64,000 nt of DNA from Telmatospirillum siberiense (GTDB taxonomy: Bacteria; Pseudomonadota; Alphaproteobacteria; Rhodospirillales; Magnetospirillaceae), in contig NZ_PIUM01000001.1 in assembly GCF_002845745.1 (NCBI RefSeq), positions 1 through 64,000 on the forward strand. The letters are read 5' to 3'. Numbering within the stretch: position 1 is the stretch's first letter; each line of letters starts with the position of its first letter. The position numbers were made by a program, and so were the translations under genes. The notes below the pieces were generated by a model. That model was not told where the DNA came from. It searched no databases and saw only the letters and a program-made list of their open reading frames with translations. Positions 1-8,403 of the stretch are shown piece after piece.

Positions 1-28
1 CGGCGGGCCCCAGTGGTGGGGGGAGGCC

Positions 29-47
29 GGGGGGGGGGGGGGGGGGG
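29..47. repeat. Uninterrupted poly-G tract (19 G)
   Basis: Positions 29 to 47 read as an unbroken run of G, with further G-rich sequence just before it. It lies about 90 bases beyond the 3' end of lipB (which runs on the minus strand). Nothing else is recognisable in bases 1-137. A run this long is unusual even in GC-rich DNA. It could be a slippage-prone (phase-variable) tract, a G-quadruplex former, or an artefact near a contig edge. Confidence 0.8.
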
Positions 48-137
48 CGGCCCGCCTCCTGTCCGATCATATCGTGCGCCATGTCCGGATGACGATGGCT
101 TGACGGGAACGGCCATCGATCTGCCAGACATCCCGGT

Positions 138-800
138 TCAACACGCTTCCGTCCCTCCGAATGTCGTTTCAAATTCCGCCTGCAGCGCCATGTCGACTTC
201 ATCCATGGTGGGGGTGTGCCCCAACGCCCATAGCGAGGTGACGCCGTGGCTCCTGATGCCGCAGGGGACGATACCGTCGAAATGGCCGAGATCCGGATCA
301 ACGTTGAGAGCGATGCCGTGGAATGAGACCCAGCGGCGGACACGCACTCCGATGGCGGCGATCTTGTCTTCCCTGCCAGAGCCGCGGTCGACCCAGATGC
401 CGACGCGTCCCTCCCGCAGCCCCCCTTCCACACCGAAATGGGAAAGCGTGCGGATCAGCCATTCCTCCAATTGCGCGATGTAGCGGCGGATATCGGCGCC
501 CCGGCGGCTGAGATCGAGCATCACATAGGCGACCCTCTGTCCCGGGCCGTGATAGGTATATTGGCCGCCTCGACCGGTTTGGAAGACGGGAAATCGCTCC
601 GGGGTCAACAGGTCCTCGGGCTTGGCGGAGGTGCCCGCCGTGTAAAGCGGCGGATGTTCGAGCAGCCAGACCATTTCCCGGGCGTCACCAGCGCGAATGG
701 CGGAAACACGCTCTTCCATGGTGGCAACGGCATCGGGATATGCAACCGGCGCTTCGCTGATTCGCCATTCGACTTCATTTCGATGGGGGATTTCCAACAC
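138..800 (-). CDS. lipB: Octanoyl-[acyl-carrier-protein]:protein N-octanoyltransferase LipB
   Basis: LipB moves the octanoyl group from octanoyl-ACP to lipoyl domains of 2-oxoacid dehydrogenases and the glycine cleavage H protein, the first step of lipoate assembly in the cytoplasm. The 220-residue protein has the family signatures: [13 protein letters not shown] (about residues 77-89), the catalytic lysine in [10 protein letters not shown] (K146), and the acyl-accepting cysteine in [14 protein letters not shown] (C180). Length is normal. The start used is GTG at 800; TTG at 797 is an alternative in the same frame. It is transcribed alone, away from the tRNA-Leu gene. Confidence 0.96.
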   Translation of the reverse strand: MLEIPHRNEVEWRISEAPVAYPDAVATMEERVSAIRAGDAREMVWLLEHPPLYTAGTSAKPEDLLTPERFPVFQTGRGGQYTYHGPGQRVAYVMLDLSRRGADIRRYIAQLEEWLIRTLSHFGVEGGLREGRVGIWVDRGSGREDKIAAIGVRVRRWVSFHGIALNVDPDLGHFDGIVPCGIRSHGVTSLWALGHTPTMDEVDMALQAEFETTFGGTEAC

Positions 801-877
801 AGCCCTTGAACCTTGTCTCTGGTTTTGGTATTGAGGCGCACCTTACCGGCGACCAGGCCGGGTATCTACAAGGTAAT

Positions 878-962
878 GCGGTCGTGGCGGAACTGGTAGA
901 CGCGCAGCGTTGAGGTCGCTGTGGGGCAACCCGTGGAAGTTCGAGTCTTCTCGACCGCACCA
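878..962 (+). tRNA. tRNA-Leu, anticodon GAG
   Basis: An 85-nt sequence ending in encoded CCA folds as a class II tRNA. The acceptor arm pairs GCGGTCG with CGACCGC. The D arm contains GGCGGAACTGGTAGACGC, typical of tRNA-Leu, and a long variable arm follows the anticodon stem. The anticodon loop reads TTGAGGT, giving anticodon GAG (decodes CUC/CUU). The T arm has TTCGAGT. An intrinsic terminator follows directly. Confidence 0.95.
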
Positions 963-978
963 ATATCTCGAAAAAAAG

Positions 979-1006
979 GCCTCGCCTGTCAGGGCGAGGC
1001 TTTTTT
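979..1006 (+). terminator. Intrinsic terminator of tRNA-Leu
   Basis: GCCTCGCC (979-986) pairs perfectly with GGCGAGGC (993-1000) across a six-base loop, followed by six T. An A run before the stem (971-977) would make it act in both directions. It lies 17 nt after the tRNA CCA end. Confidence 0.9.
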
Positions 1007-1093
1007 CTTGCCTGAATTCTTCCTTCCCGTACTCCGGCCGACCATATGGAGGACGGCGGATGAACCCCTCCGCCATCATATTGGGGAACCGTT

Positions 1094-1423
1094 ATGGAAG
1101 AGGAAGGTTGGCTCGCCGTCGAGCATGTGCGGAGCCATCTTGTGCGGGGCGAGCAGCGATGGACCGGACAGGTCGTCCCGCCCGGCGGCAATGCGATCGA
1201 TATTCTGATCCTTGCCTTGCGATCGGGCCTGCTGGCGGTGCGCAACCGTTGCCCGCACCGTGATGTCGCTTTGTTGCTTGGCCGTTTGGACGAGACGGCG
1301 GGCATACTCGAATGTCCGAGCCATGGTTGGGAGTTGCCCCTGGCGGGAACGGAATTGCGCGGGGCTCCGGTGATCGAGCGGGACGGGAAGTTTTTCATGG
1401 GGCCGCACGCGTTTGCCGGATGA
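1094..1423 (+). CDS. Rieske-type [2Fe-2S] ferredoxin
   Basis: A 109-residue protein with both halves of the Rieske cluster-binding motif: C53-P-H55 (NRCPHRD) and C74-P-S-H77 (ECPSHGW). It has no transmembrane or signal segment and no fused catalytic domain, so it is probably a soluble cytoplasmic electron carrier, like the small ferredoxin components of aromatic dioxygenases or NirD-like proteins. No oxygenase or reductase partner is nearby, so its partner is unknown. It sits between the tRNA-Leu terminator and the RidA-like gene. Confidence 0.85.
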   Translation: MEEEGWLAVEHVRSHLVRGEQRWTGQVVPPGGNAIDILILALRSGLLAVRNRCPHRDVALLLGRLDETAGILECPSHGWELPLAGTELRGAPVIERDGKFFMGPHAFAG

Positions 1424-1546
1424 ACGAATCAGGGCAGGCGAGTTCACCCGATTGCCCGGCTGAACGGATACTTTACGCTTGCTCCGAGGGGGAGGAGACC
1501 GCACTCTGCGCTCCTTGATTTTTCTAAAAAACTCGAAGGAGTCTCC

Positions 1547-1921
1547 ATGTCTCGTCGCCTGATTTCCTCCGGTTCGCCTTTTGAAGAGATCGCCGGTTAT
1601 TCCCGCGCCGTCGTCGACGGAGCCTGGGTGTTCGTTGCCGGCACCAGCGGCTTCGCCAATGGCCAGATCGCCGAGACGGTCGAGGACCAGGCGGAGCAGG
1701 CTTTCGCGACGATCTCCGGTGCCCTGGCCGAGGCGGGGGCCTCCCTGGCCGACGTCGTGCGGGTGCGTCTCTATCTGAGCGATGCCGCTTACTTCGAACC
1801 GGTGGCCAAGATCTGCGGAAAGCATTTCAAGGGCATTCGTCCAGCCAATACCAGTGTCATCTGCGGGCTGGTCGACCCTCGGATGAAGGTCGAGATCGAA
1901 GTGACCGCGCGAAAAGTCTGA
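1547..1921 (+). CDS. RidA/YjgF/YER057c family protein (Rid subfamily unclear)
   Basis: A 124-residue protein of the Rid superfamily, small trimeric enzymes that hydrolyse reactive enamine/imine intermediates or related substrates. Family features are AVVDGAWVFVAGTSG near residue 25, the central QAEQAFATISGALAEAGASL helix and the terminal DPRMKVEIEVTARK strand. The arginine usually found in RidA proper (in a motif like IR.CV) is absent; this copy reads TSVICGLVDP. It is therefore probably a non-RidA subgroup member such as Rid2-7. A purine-rich ribosome site (cgaaggag) precedes the ATG. Confidence 0.85.
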   Translation: MSRRLISSGSPFEEIAGYSRAVVDGAWVFVAGTSGFANGQIAETVEDQAEQAFATISGALAEAGASLADVVRVRLYLSDAAYFEPVAKICGKHFKGIRPANTSVICGLVDPRMKVEIEVTARKV

Positions 1922-1979
1922 CGACAGCCGGCGCGGTCAGGGCGCCGGCCCCGCTTCGTGCCTTTCCGGGGTTTGGTGA

Positions 1980-2022
1980 GAGCGTGATGCCTTAAATCGG
2001 CGTCACGCTCCGGCTTGTTTTT
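1980..2022 (+). terminator. Hairpin between convergent genes, possible terminator
   Basis: GAGCGTGATGCC (1980-1991) pairs with GGCGTCACGCTC (1999-2010), with one T-G wobble and a seven-base loop. A short T run follows at about 2018-2022. A second GC hairpin (1927-1949, GCCGGCGC/GCGCCGGC) lies just after the RidA-like stop codon. Together they probably terminate transcription of the RidA-like gene and separate it from the convergent methyltransferase gene. Confidence 0.5.
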
Positions 2023-2071
2023 CAAGCCCTTGGCTTTAGCGCACGCATCCGCGTGCTTGGGCTCCGCGTCC

Positions 2072-2821
2072 TCAGATTGGACGCATCAGATAGAACATGT
2101 ACTGGAAGCGGTCACCCCAGCGCTCGAACATCTGGATTTCGGCTTCGGCCTGGTGGATGTCGGCGTCGAGGCGCGGGTCGCCGGCCGCTTCGCCGCGCCG
2201 TTTGGCGATACGCCGGCTGAGCGGTTCGAAATATTCGCTGCGCCAGATCGAGCGGGGCAGGGTGTAGGTGTCGTAGACGCGCAGACCCGCGTGTTTGGCG
2301 ATGGCATGGACGCTGGCGACATCGGTCATCTGCGGATAATAGCGATCCCGCCAGAAAGTCACGGCCTCCGCCGGCGGATTGGGCAGAACCCAACAGCAGT
2401 CGCCGACCACCAGGACGCCGCGTTTGCGTAAAAGGGGCGCCCAGCAGGCCAGGGCGCGTTCCATGCCCAGGGTGCGGACCCCATTCTCGCTCCACACCAG
2501 ATCGAAGCTTTCCGGCGCGTCGGGAATGTCGGTGAGTGACCCCAGGCGAGGCTTGATCAAAGCCTCGACGCCAGCGGCGTTTGCCGTGTCGATCAGGTCG
2601 TCGAGGGCCGTCTGATTGTCATCGACGGCGATGACGGGTGCCTTGAAATGGCTGGCCAGGGCAACGGTCTGGTGTCCCCGGCCGCAGCCGAGGTCGATGA
2701 TGGCCGGTGGCGTCCGCAAAGGCGGTAATAGGCGAATCGCCTCGCGCGTACAACTATCGACCCCTTGTCCCGGTCGGGGCAGATTTTCGTAGAGTGTGTT
2801 TGTCGCCGGCTGATGCGGCAT
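2072..2821 (-). CDS. Class I SAM-dependent methyltransferase
   Basis: A 249-residue protein with a classic Rossmann methyltransferase core: motif I IIDLGCGRGHQTVALA (about residues 41-56), the acidic end of strand 2 in VIAVDDNQ, and motif IV-like SFDLVWSENGVR. The C-terminal part contains FWRDRYYPQM and a run of basic residues. The substrate cannot be assigned. It resembles small-molecule methyltransferases of the UbiE/TrmB-like fold rather than a named family. It runs on the minus strand, as does the acyl-CoA ligase gene upstream of it. Confidence 0.8.
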   Translation of the reverse strand: MPHQPATNTLYENLPRPGQGVDSCTREAIRLLPPLRTPPAIIDLGCGRGHQTVALASHFKAPVIAVDDNQTALDDLIDTANAAGVEALIKPRLGSLTDIPDAPESFDLVWSENGVRTLGMERALACWAPLLRKRGVLVVGDCCWVLPNPPAEAVTFWRDRYYPQMTDVASVHAIAKHAGLRVYDTYTLPRSIWRSEYFEPLSRRIAKRRGEAAGDPRLDADIHQAEAEIQMFERWGDRFQYMFYLMRPI

Positions 2822-3002
2822 CGTCGGCCCCTTTTGTCATCGATGGGCTGCCTTCACGAGGTAACGCGAATCGCCCGGCTTCGCCCGCGTCGATTTGCCA
2901 AGGCAGCCATGCTGTCCGCGCAATTGATATCGGCAACCGGGGGGCGATCGTCCGGTGTCTCGCCGATCCTGGCGGTTTTTCGGGCGGATGAGGGGCGTTG
3001 AA

Positions 3003-4811
3003 TTAGGGGCGGCGTTCCTCGTAGAGGTCGTCCAACGCTTTGCCGTGGCGGGCGAGAATGACGTGGCGCCTGATCTTCAGGGTCGGCGTACTCATTTCGT
3101 TGGCGACGGTGAAGGGTTCGTCCATCATGATGAAACGACGGATTTTTTCGATTGGCGACAGGCTGCGATTGACCCTGTCGACGGCTTCAGCCATATGGCG
3201 CCGGAAATCGGGGGCGTGGATCAGCAGCGACAGGTCGGTTTCCCGGCCATGCTGCGCCGCCCAGCTAACGGCTTGCTCGGCGTCGGGAATCAGCAGCGCG
3301 ACCAGATGGGGGCGGCGGTCGCCGTAAACCATGGCCTGGGCGATTTCCGGCTGCAATGTCAGCAGTCCTTCGACCCGTTGCGGCGAGATGTTGTCGCCGC
3401 CTGAATTGACGATGATATCCTTCTTGCGATCGGTGATCTGAATGAAGCCGTCCTCGTCGATCCGTCCGATATCGCCGGTGTGGAGCCAGCCGTCCCGGAT
3501 GGTTTGCCGGGTGGTGTCGGGGTCGCCCCAATAGCCCGTCATGACCAGTTCTCCGCGGACGAGAATCTCTCCGTCCTCGGCGATTTTCACCTCGACGCCC
3601 CGCATCGGCGGTCCGACCGTATGCAGCTTGACCCGTCCCGGGGGATTGCAGCTGACCACCGGGGCCGCCTCGGTTTGTCCATATCCCTGGAGGATCCGCA
3701 CGCCGAGAGCTGTGAAAAACAGGCCAACCTCGTAATTGAGCGGCGCTCCCCCCGATACCAGCGCCTTGAGCCGGCCGCCGAAACGGGCGGCGACCTTGCG
3801 GCGGACCAGGATATCGAGGAGCAGATTGAGAATTCTCTCCAGCCAGGACAGCGATCGCGGCGCCTCGTAATGCCGGCTGCCCAGGCTCACCGTCTTGTCG
3901 AACAGCCATGCCTTGACTTTGCCGCTGCGCGCCATGCCCTTCAGGATACGGGCCCGCATCAGTTCGTAGAGGCGGGGAACCGCCGTCATCAAAGTGGGGC
4001 TGACCTCCGCCATGTTGGCGGCCAGTTGTTCGATTCCTTCCGCGTAATAGATCTGCGCACCGATCGAGATGGGGAAAAACTGTCCCGCAGTATGTTCATA
4101 AGAATGCGACAACGGCAGGAAGGACAGGAATACGTCGTTGTCGAGGCCGATCTCGGTCAACAGATGATAGGCGCCCATGCAGTTGCACAAGATGGCGCCA
4201 TGGCTCAAAACCACGCCTTTCGGCGCTCCGCCCGTGCCGGATGTGTAAATGATGCAGGCCGGATCACCTCGTCCGGCCGCCGCGATCTGCTGTTCCAGGG
4301 TATCGGGGGCGGCGCTGCCGAGGGCCAGGACGTCGTCCCAGGCGCGGAATTCAATGCCGGGGTTCTGGGTGAGGCCGAGCTGTTCCATGGCGATGACCAT
4401 CGGAGCGTTGTCGGCTGAAAGGGCCGCGGCGATCACGCGGTCCGCCAGGGCGCGGTTCGAGACGATGACGAAACGCGCCCGCGAATTGTTCAGGAGGTGC
4501 AGGTTGTCGGCCACCGTATTGGTGGTGTAGCCCGGTACGCAGATGGCTCCGGCGGCCATGGTGGCGATGTCGGCGATCAACCATTCGGGTCTGTTTTCGG
4601 CGATCAGGAGGACGCGGTCGCCCGCCTTCATGCCCAGGGCCAGGAACCCGCGCGCCAACAGATCGATCTGCTGGGCTGTCTCCGCCCAGCTCAGCGGAAT
4701 CCATGTCTTGTTTTTCTTCCGCCAAAGGAAGGGTTTTTCGCCGAAGCGCGCCGCTTGGGCGAAAAACATCGCCGGCAGATTGGTCGCAGCAGCGTAATCG
4801 ATCGCGCCCAT
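3003..4811 (-). CDS. Long-chain acyl-CoA synthetase (AMP-forming), FadD15-like
   Basis: A 602-residue member of the ANL adenylating superfamily, which activates a fatty acid to acyl-AMP and then acyl-CoA at the inner membrane. The phosphate-binding motif YTSGTGGAPKGVV lies near residue 190. The A5-like motif YGQTEAAPVVSCNPPG and the hinge region GWLHTGDIGRIDEDGFIQITDRKKD follow. The length and the LSFLPLSHSYEHTAG segment match the FadD15/FAA1-like long-chain group. Chain-length preference cannot be read from sequence. It is divergent from pepF, leaving a shared promoter region of about 140 bp. Confidence 0.9.
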   Translation of the reverse strand: MGAIDYAAATNLPAMFFAQAARFGEKPFLWRKKNKTWIPLSWAETAQQIDLLARGFLALGMKAGDRVLLIAENRPEWLIADIATMAAGAICVPGYTTNTVADNLHLLNNSRARFVIVSNRALADRVIAAALSADNAPMVIAMEQLGLTQNPGIEFRAWDDVLALGSAAPDTLEQQIAAAGRGDPACIIYTSGTGGAPKGVVLSHGAILCNCMGAYHLLTEIGLDNDVFLSFLPLSHSYEHTAGQFFPISIGAQIYYAEGIEQLAANMAEVSPTLMTAVPRLYELMRARILKGMARSGKVKAWLFDKTVSLGSRHYEAPRSLSWLERILNLLLDILVRRKVAARFGGRLKALVSGGAPLNYEVGLFFTALGVRILQGYGQTEAAPVVSCNPPGRVKLHTVGPPMRGVEVKIAEDGEILVRGELVMTGYWGDPDTTRQTIRDGWLHTGDIGRIDEDGFIQITDRKKDIIVNSGGDNISPQRVEGLLTLQPEIAQAMVYGDRRPHLVALLIPDAEQAVSWAAQHGRETDLSLLIHAPDFRRHMAEAVDRVNRSLSPIEKIRRFIMMDEPFTVANEMSTPTLKIRRHVILARHGKALDDLYEERRP

Positions 4812-4949
4812 TCCTGGTCCATCCCTTAAATTTTGTGGCCACGCCGGCCCGGCCTTCGGCTATTCTCCCGCCCCAGCCCACCAAGGCGAGAGGGAATGGT
4901 TATAGCTTTCTTCATAACCATATGGCAGTCCGGCGCAAGGAGTAATCGC

Positions 4950-6773
4950 ATGAGCAATTCGTCTAAGTCACCCGCCGCCGCGGTTTCCGAAACGGCCGAT
5001 GCCTTGGGGGTGATGCCGGAATGGGACCTGTCGGCCCTTTATGGTGGTCCGGACTGTTCCGAACTCGAAGCGGATCTGCGCAAGGCCGACGTGGCGGCAC
5101 GGGCCTTCCATGCGCGTTATCAGGGCAAGCTCGCCGGGTTGAGCGGCCAGGCGTTGGGCGAGGCTGTCGCCGAATATGAACGCCTGAGCGAGATTCTTTA
5201 TCGCGTTCTCAGTTATGCGCAGCTTCGCTATGCGCAAAATCTGTCCGATCCGGAGCGCGGTCGCTTTCAGCAGGGCATGCAGGAACGGGCGACGGAAATC
5301 TCGACCCAAACCCTGTTTTTCACGCTGGAGATCAACCGGATCGAGGAGGCCCTGCTGGCCGAGAAACTCGCCGATCCGGGATTGGCCCGCTATGCCCCCT
5401 GGCTGCGTGATCTTCGGATGTTCCGCGAGCATCAGTTGTCCGACGACATGGAGAGGCTTTTGCACGAGCAGGAGGTCGCCGGACGGTCGGCCTGGGTGCG
5501 GCTTTTCGATGAAACGATGGCGGAGCTGCGCTTTCCCGTCGATGGCCGGAATCTGACCTCCGCCGAGACGCTGCATCTGATGTCGGACACGTCGCCGGCG
5601 ACCCGCAAGGCGGCGGCGAAAGCCTTCGGGACTGTGCTGGGCGAGAATGTCCGGGTGTTCTCCCTGATCACCAACACCCTGATCAAGGACAAGGAGATCG
5701 AGGACAAGTGGCGGCACTACGCCCGGCCGTCGTCCGCCCGCAATCTGTCCAATCAGGTCGAGGACAGCGTCGTCGACGCGCTGGCGACGGCCGTCCAGGA
5801 GTCCTACGGACGGCTCTCGCATCGTTATTACGCGCTGAAGGCCAAATGGTTCGGCACGGACAGGCTCGACTATTGGGACCGCAATGCGCCGCTTCCCGAG
5901 GACGACGACCGCAAGATCCCCTGGATCGAAGCCAAGGAAATCGTGCTGGGCGCCTATGGCGCCTTCTCACCCGAACTGGCCCGCATCGGCGGGCGCTTCT
6001 TCGAAGGGGGGTGGATCGACGCCCCGGCCCGGCCCGGCAAATCGCCGGGGGCATTCGCCCATCCGACGGTGCCCTCGGCCCATCCTTATCTGCTGTTGAA
6101 CTACCAGGGCAAGACCCGCGACGTGATGACACTCGCTCACGAACTGGGGCACGGCGTCCATCAGGTTCTGGCGGCCAAGCAGGGCGTTTTACTGGCCGAC
6201 ACGCCGCTGACGCTGGCCGAAACGGCGTCCGTGTTCGGCGAGATGATGACGTTCCGGGCCATGCTGGACGCCGAAACCTCTCCGGCGCGGCGTCGCATCA
6301 TGCTGGCCTCGAAGGTCGAGGACATGCTGAACACGGTGGTTCGCCAGATCGCCTTCTACGAGTTCGAACGCCGCATTCACGACGAGCGGCGCCTGGGCGA
6401 ACTGTCCTCCGAGCGGATCGGTGAGATCTGGTTGGATATCCAGCGGGAGAGTCTGGGGCCCGCCCTGCGTTACGAGGACGAGTATCAGTATTACTGGTCC
6501 TATATCCCGCACTTCATCCATTCCCCGTTTTATGTCTACGCCTATGCGTTCGGAGATTGCCTGGTCAACTCCCTCTACGACGTCTATCTGGGCGGGGCGG
6601 CGGATTTCGAGGCCAAATATATCGAGATGCTGAAGGCTGGCGGAACCTTGCGCCATAAGGAACTGCTGGCGCCCTTCGGTCTCGATGCCGGCGATCCGGC
6701 CTTCTGGCGCCGCGGCCTCGATGTCGTCATCCGTTTCATCGACGAATTGGAAACCCTGAGCCCGGTTCCTTAA
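4950..6773 (+). CDS. pepF: Oligoendopeptidase F (M3B family metallopeptidase)
   Basis: A 607-residue cytoplasmic zinc oligopeptidase. The metal site HELGH (residues 397-401, in TLAHELGHGVHQ) is intact, with the third ligand Glu expected in the LAETASVFGEMM segment downstream. The N-terminal alpha-helical domain and the C-terminal YYWSYIPHFIHSPFYVYAYAFG region are typical of the clade 3 PepF/M3 group. I chose the ATG at 4950 because AAGGA lies 8-12 nt upstream; an open frame extends to 4833 but has no support. Likely roles are peptide turnover and signal-peptide clearance. The stop codon overlaps a dispersed 21-bp repeat. Confidence 0.93.
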   Translation: MSNSSKSPAAAVSETADALGVMPEWDLSALYGGPDCSELEADLRKADVAARAFHARYQGKLAGLSGQALGEAVAEYERLSEILYRVLSYAQLRYAQNLSDPERGRFQQGMQERATEISTQTLFFTLEINRIEEALLAEKLADPGLARYAPWLRDLRMFREHQLSDDMERLLHEQEVAGRSAWVRLFDETMAELRFPVDGRNLTSAETLHLMSDTSPATRKAAAKAFGTVLGENVRVFSLITNTLIKDKEIEDKWRHYARPSSARNLSNQVEDSVVDALATAVQESYGRLSHRYYALKAKWFGTDRLDYWDRNAPLPEDDDRKIPWIEAKEIVLGAYGAFSPELARIGGRFFEGGWIDAPARPGKSPGAFAHPTVPSAHPYLLLNYQGKTRDVMTLAHELGHGVHQVLAAKQGVLLADTPLTLAETASVFGEMMTFRAMLDAETSPARRRIMLASKVEDMLNTVVRQIAFYEFERRIHDERRLGELSSERIGEIWLDIQRESLGPALRYEDEYQYYWSYIPHFIHSPFYVYAYAFGDCLVNSLYDVYLGGAADFEAKYIEMLKAGGTLRHKELLAPFGLDAGDPAFWRRGLDVVIRFIDELETLSPVP

Positions 6774-6792
6774 GCCCGAGCGGCGCTTGAGC
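6772..6792 (+). repeat. Dispersed 21-bp quasi-palindrome, copy A
   Basis: AAGCCCGAGCGGCGCTTGAGC begins within the pepF stop codon. Near-identical copies occur at 19911-19930, 38666-38686 and, inverted, 59119-59139, always in gaps between genes. The unit is almost self-complementary (GCYCRAGCG facing CGCTYGRGC). Confidence 0.8.
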
Positions 6793-6864
6793 CCACCTTA
6801 AGCGGAGCGTAGGCGTCATATGGAATCTTAGGGTGTGTCGTCAGTTACCGGGCTATCGTGCTGA

Positions 6865-7150
6865 TTGCCTCAGAAACCGTCGTGGCCGTGCTCGACACAC
6901 GGCTGTCCGGCACGGATCTTGCCCTCGATATTCAGGAAAAATTACGCCCAGTTTATCCACCAAAGGTCGTCATGCCCGTGCTTGACACGGGCATCCACGT
7001 GCCCGCTTCAAATGACGTCGGTCGATCAATGCAATCATGGATTGCCGGATCAAGTCCGGCAATGACGGTTTTTGGTTGCGACTATCACTCAAATGCGAGC
7101 AAAGCACAAACTGTGCCGGGCAGCCGTGGCTCAAGGCCGGGCATGACGTC
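6865..7150. repeat. Cluster of alphaproteobacterial-type palindromic repeats
   Basis: The 434-bp gap between pepF and the HAD-like gene has no convincing gene. It holds two perfect palindromes with the same five-base loop in either orientation: ATGCCCGTG-CTTGA-CACGGGCAT (6972-6994) and ATTGCCGGA-TCAAG-TCCGGCAAT (7041-7063, followed by GACGG). Degenerate relatives lie near 6885-6905 (CCGTGCTCGACACACGG) and 7113-7147 (GTGCCGGGC...GCCGGGCATGACG). This matches the CGTCATgCCCGG-type intergenic palindromes common in alphaproteobacteria. A related copy lies after clpB at 55191-55215. Confidence 0.75.
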
Positions 7151-7207
7151 TTTTGATTGAATCGCGAAACCTAGATACCGGAAGAGCGGTAACTGACGAC
7201 AGGCCTT

Positions 7208-8074
7208 TCAGCGCCCCCTTTCGTCGATTCTGGGGATTCGGAGGGTACTTCCGCCACGCTCTTCGGGAGGCCGGAAAATGGGTAGTTTCGGCAGGTCCTG
7301 GATGCGGGTGACGATGCCGTCGGGGCGGCGATCGTTGGGTGCCGCCATGCTCTCCTTTTCCGGGGGCGCGGTGTCGAGGATGCCCAGGCGCACATAAACC
7401 GCCTTCATGCCCAGATCCAAAGCCGGACCGACCTCTCCCGCCAGGTTGCCGCCGATAAGGACGGCATCCTTCGGCTGGACGCGATGCGCGGCGCAGATCG
7501 CCTTCATGACGGCCGGTGACGGCCATTTCGGTCCTTCCGGCATCCGCCGGATCCAACCGTCGCCATTCGGCTCGGCCGGGTTATTTTCCTCAACGGGGGA
7601 TCGTCCCAGGCTATAGACATGGTCTAGGCCTTGCCTGAGCTCACTGTTTCCGGCGAACTTTTCCAGCGCGGCGGGAGGCAAGGCGGAAACGCCGACCATG
7701 ATGTCCCCGCTGCCATCCCCCCGCATTTTCAGATTTCGCCGCATCGTGGCCAGGGCTTCCGCCAACCCCTCCGGCGGCCGGGTGGTTTCCGAACGCTTCG
7801 CGACATAGGCGGCCACGGCGGATTTGGCCGTCTCATAAAACGATCCGGCTTCGGCGCCATCCGGTTCTTGCGGCCCGGCGTTTGTTAACGCCGTCGCGGA
7901 AGAGGAATGTTGCAGCGCTTGTGCGATCAGCGCCGGAGCGGAGCCGCTTTGCTCGGCGATGTAATCGATCATGCCGAGATAAGCCGCCCGCTGGGCTTGC
8001 CGGTGATCGAGGAATACGGTGTCGGAGATCATGAGAAGTTTTTGGGCTGATGCCATTTTTTCTGTTTTATTCAT
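7208..8074 (-). CDS. HAD-like protein with degenerate catalytic motifs
   Basis: A 288-residue protein whose C-terminal half matches haloacid dehalogenase-like hydrolases of the NagD/TIGR01459 type: KWPSPAVMKAICAAH (expected lysine motif III) and VLIGGNLAGEVGPALDLGMKAVYVR (motif IV, usually GDNxxxDIxGAxNAGM). The catalytic acidic residues look lost. Motif I reads LLMISDTVFLDH rather than DxDxT, and motif IV has GGN and E where GD and D are expected. It may be a non-enzymatic paralogue or a diverged phosphatase. The 3' tail after about residue 235 is proline- and charge-rich. ATG at 8074 is used; ATG at 8056 is also possible, and neither has a clear ribosome site. Confidence 0.6.
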   Translation of the reverse strand: MNKTEKMASAQKLLMISDTVFLDHRQAQRAAYLGMIDYIAEQSGSAPALIAQALQHSSSATALTNAGPQEPDGAEAGSFYETAKSAVAAYVAKRSETTRPPEGLAEALATMRRNLKMRGDGSGDIMVGVSALPPAALEKFAGNSELRQGLDHVYSLGRSPVEENNPAEPNGDGWIRRMPEGPKWPSPAVMKAICAAHRVQPKDAVLIGGNLAGEVGPALDLGMKAVYVRLGILDTAPPEKESMAAPNDRRPDGIVTRIQDLPKLPIFRPPEERGGSTLRIPRIDERGR

Positions 8075-8403
8075 ATTTCTGGCAATTCCGGAAAACCGTT
8101 TTGACGGGTTTTGAGGTGGGAATTTATTTATAATCGATGATGTTTTTTGTCAGGACATATTTTTTTTGAATAAAATTATCATTCTAACCACGCGTAGTGT
8201 GGGTATTGACTGGCGGGAGTACTTCATGACGCGGTCGCGATGGTGGGCTTCCCGCAAGGAATAGACATCCGCCGGAGATCAGTCGGGCGACAGGAGAGCA
8301 CAGGAAGAATGCTGTTGCCAATATGGAAAAAATTGGATAAACAAGATTCGTCGTTGCGCCGGTGCCGATCGTCGCGACGAGGTCTGAAAAAAGGTGGTCG
8401 CGG
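8075..8403. other. Divergent intergenic region with AT-rich core
   Basis: This 329-bp gap separates the divergent HAD-like and IscX-like genes. About 8095-8190 is strikingly AT-rich for this genome, with T/A runs (TATTTATAATCG, ATATTTTTTTTGAATAAAATTATC). I see no gene, tRNA or clear terminator. It probably holds promoters for both flanking genes. A short imperfect palindrome, CCACGCGTAGTGTGG, sits near 8189-8203. Confidence 0.5.

Noticed and set aside
6858-7160. A 100-codon plus-strand frame in the gap after pepF
   Set aside because: The frame is made of the palindromic repeats, and these repeats often give spurious frames.
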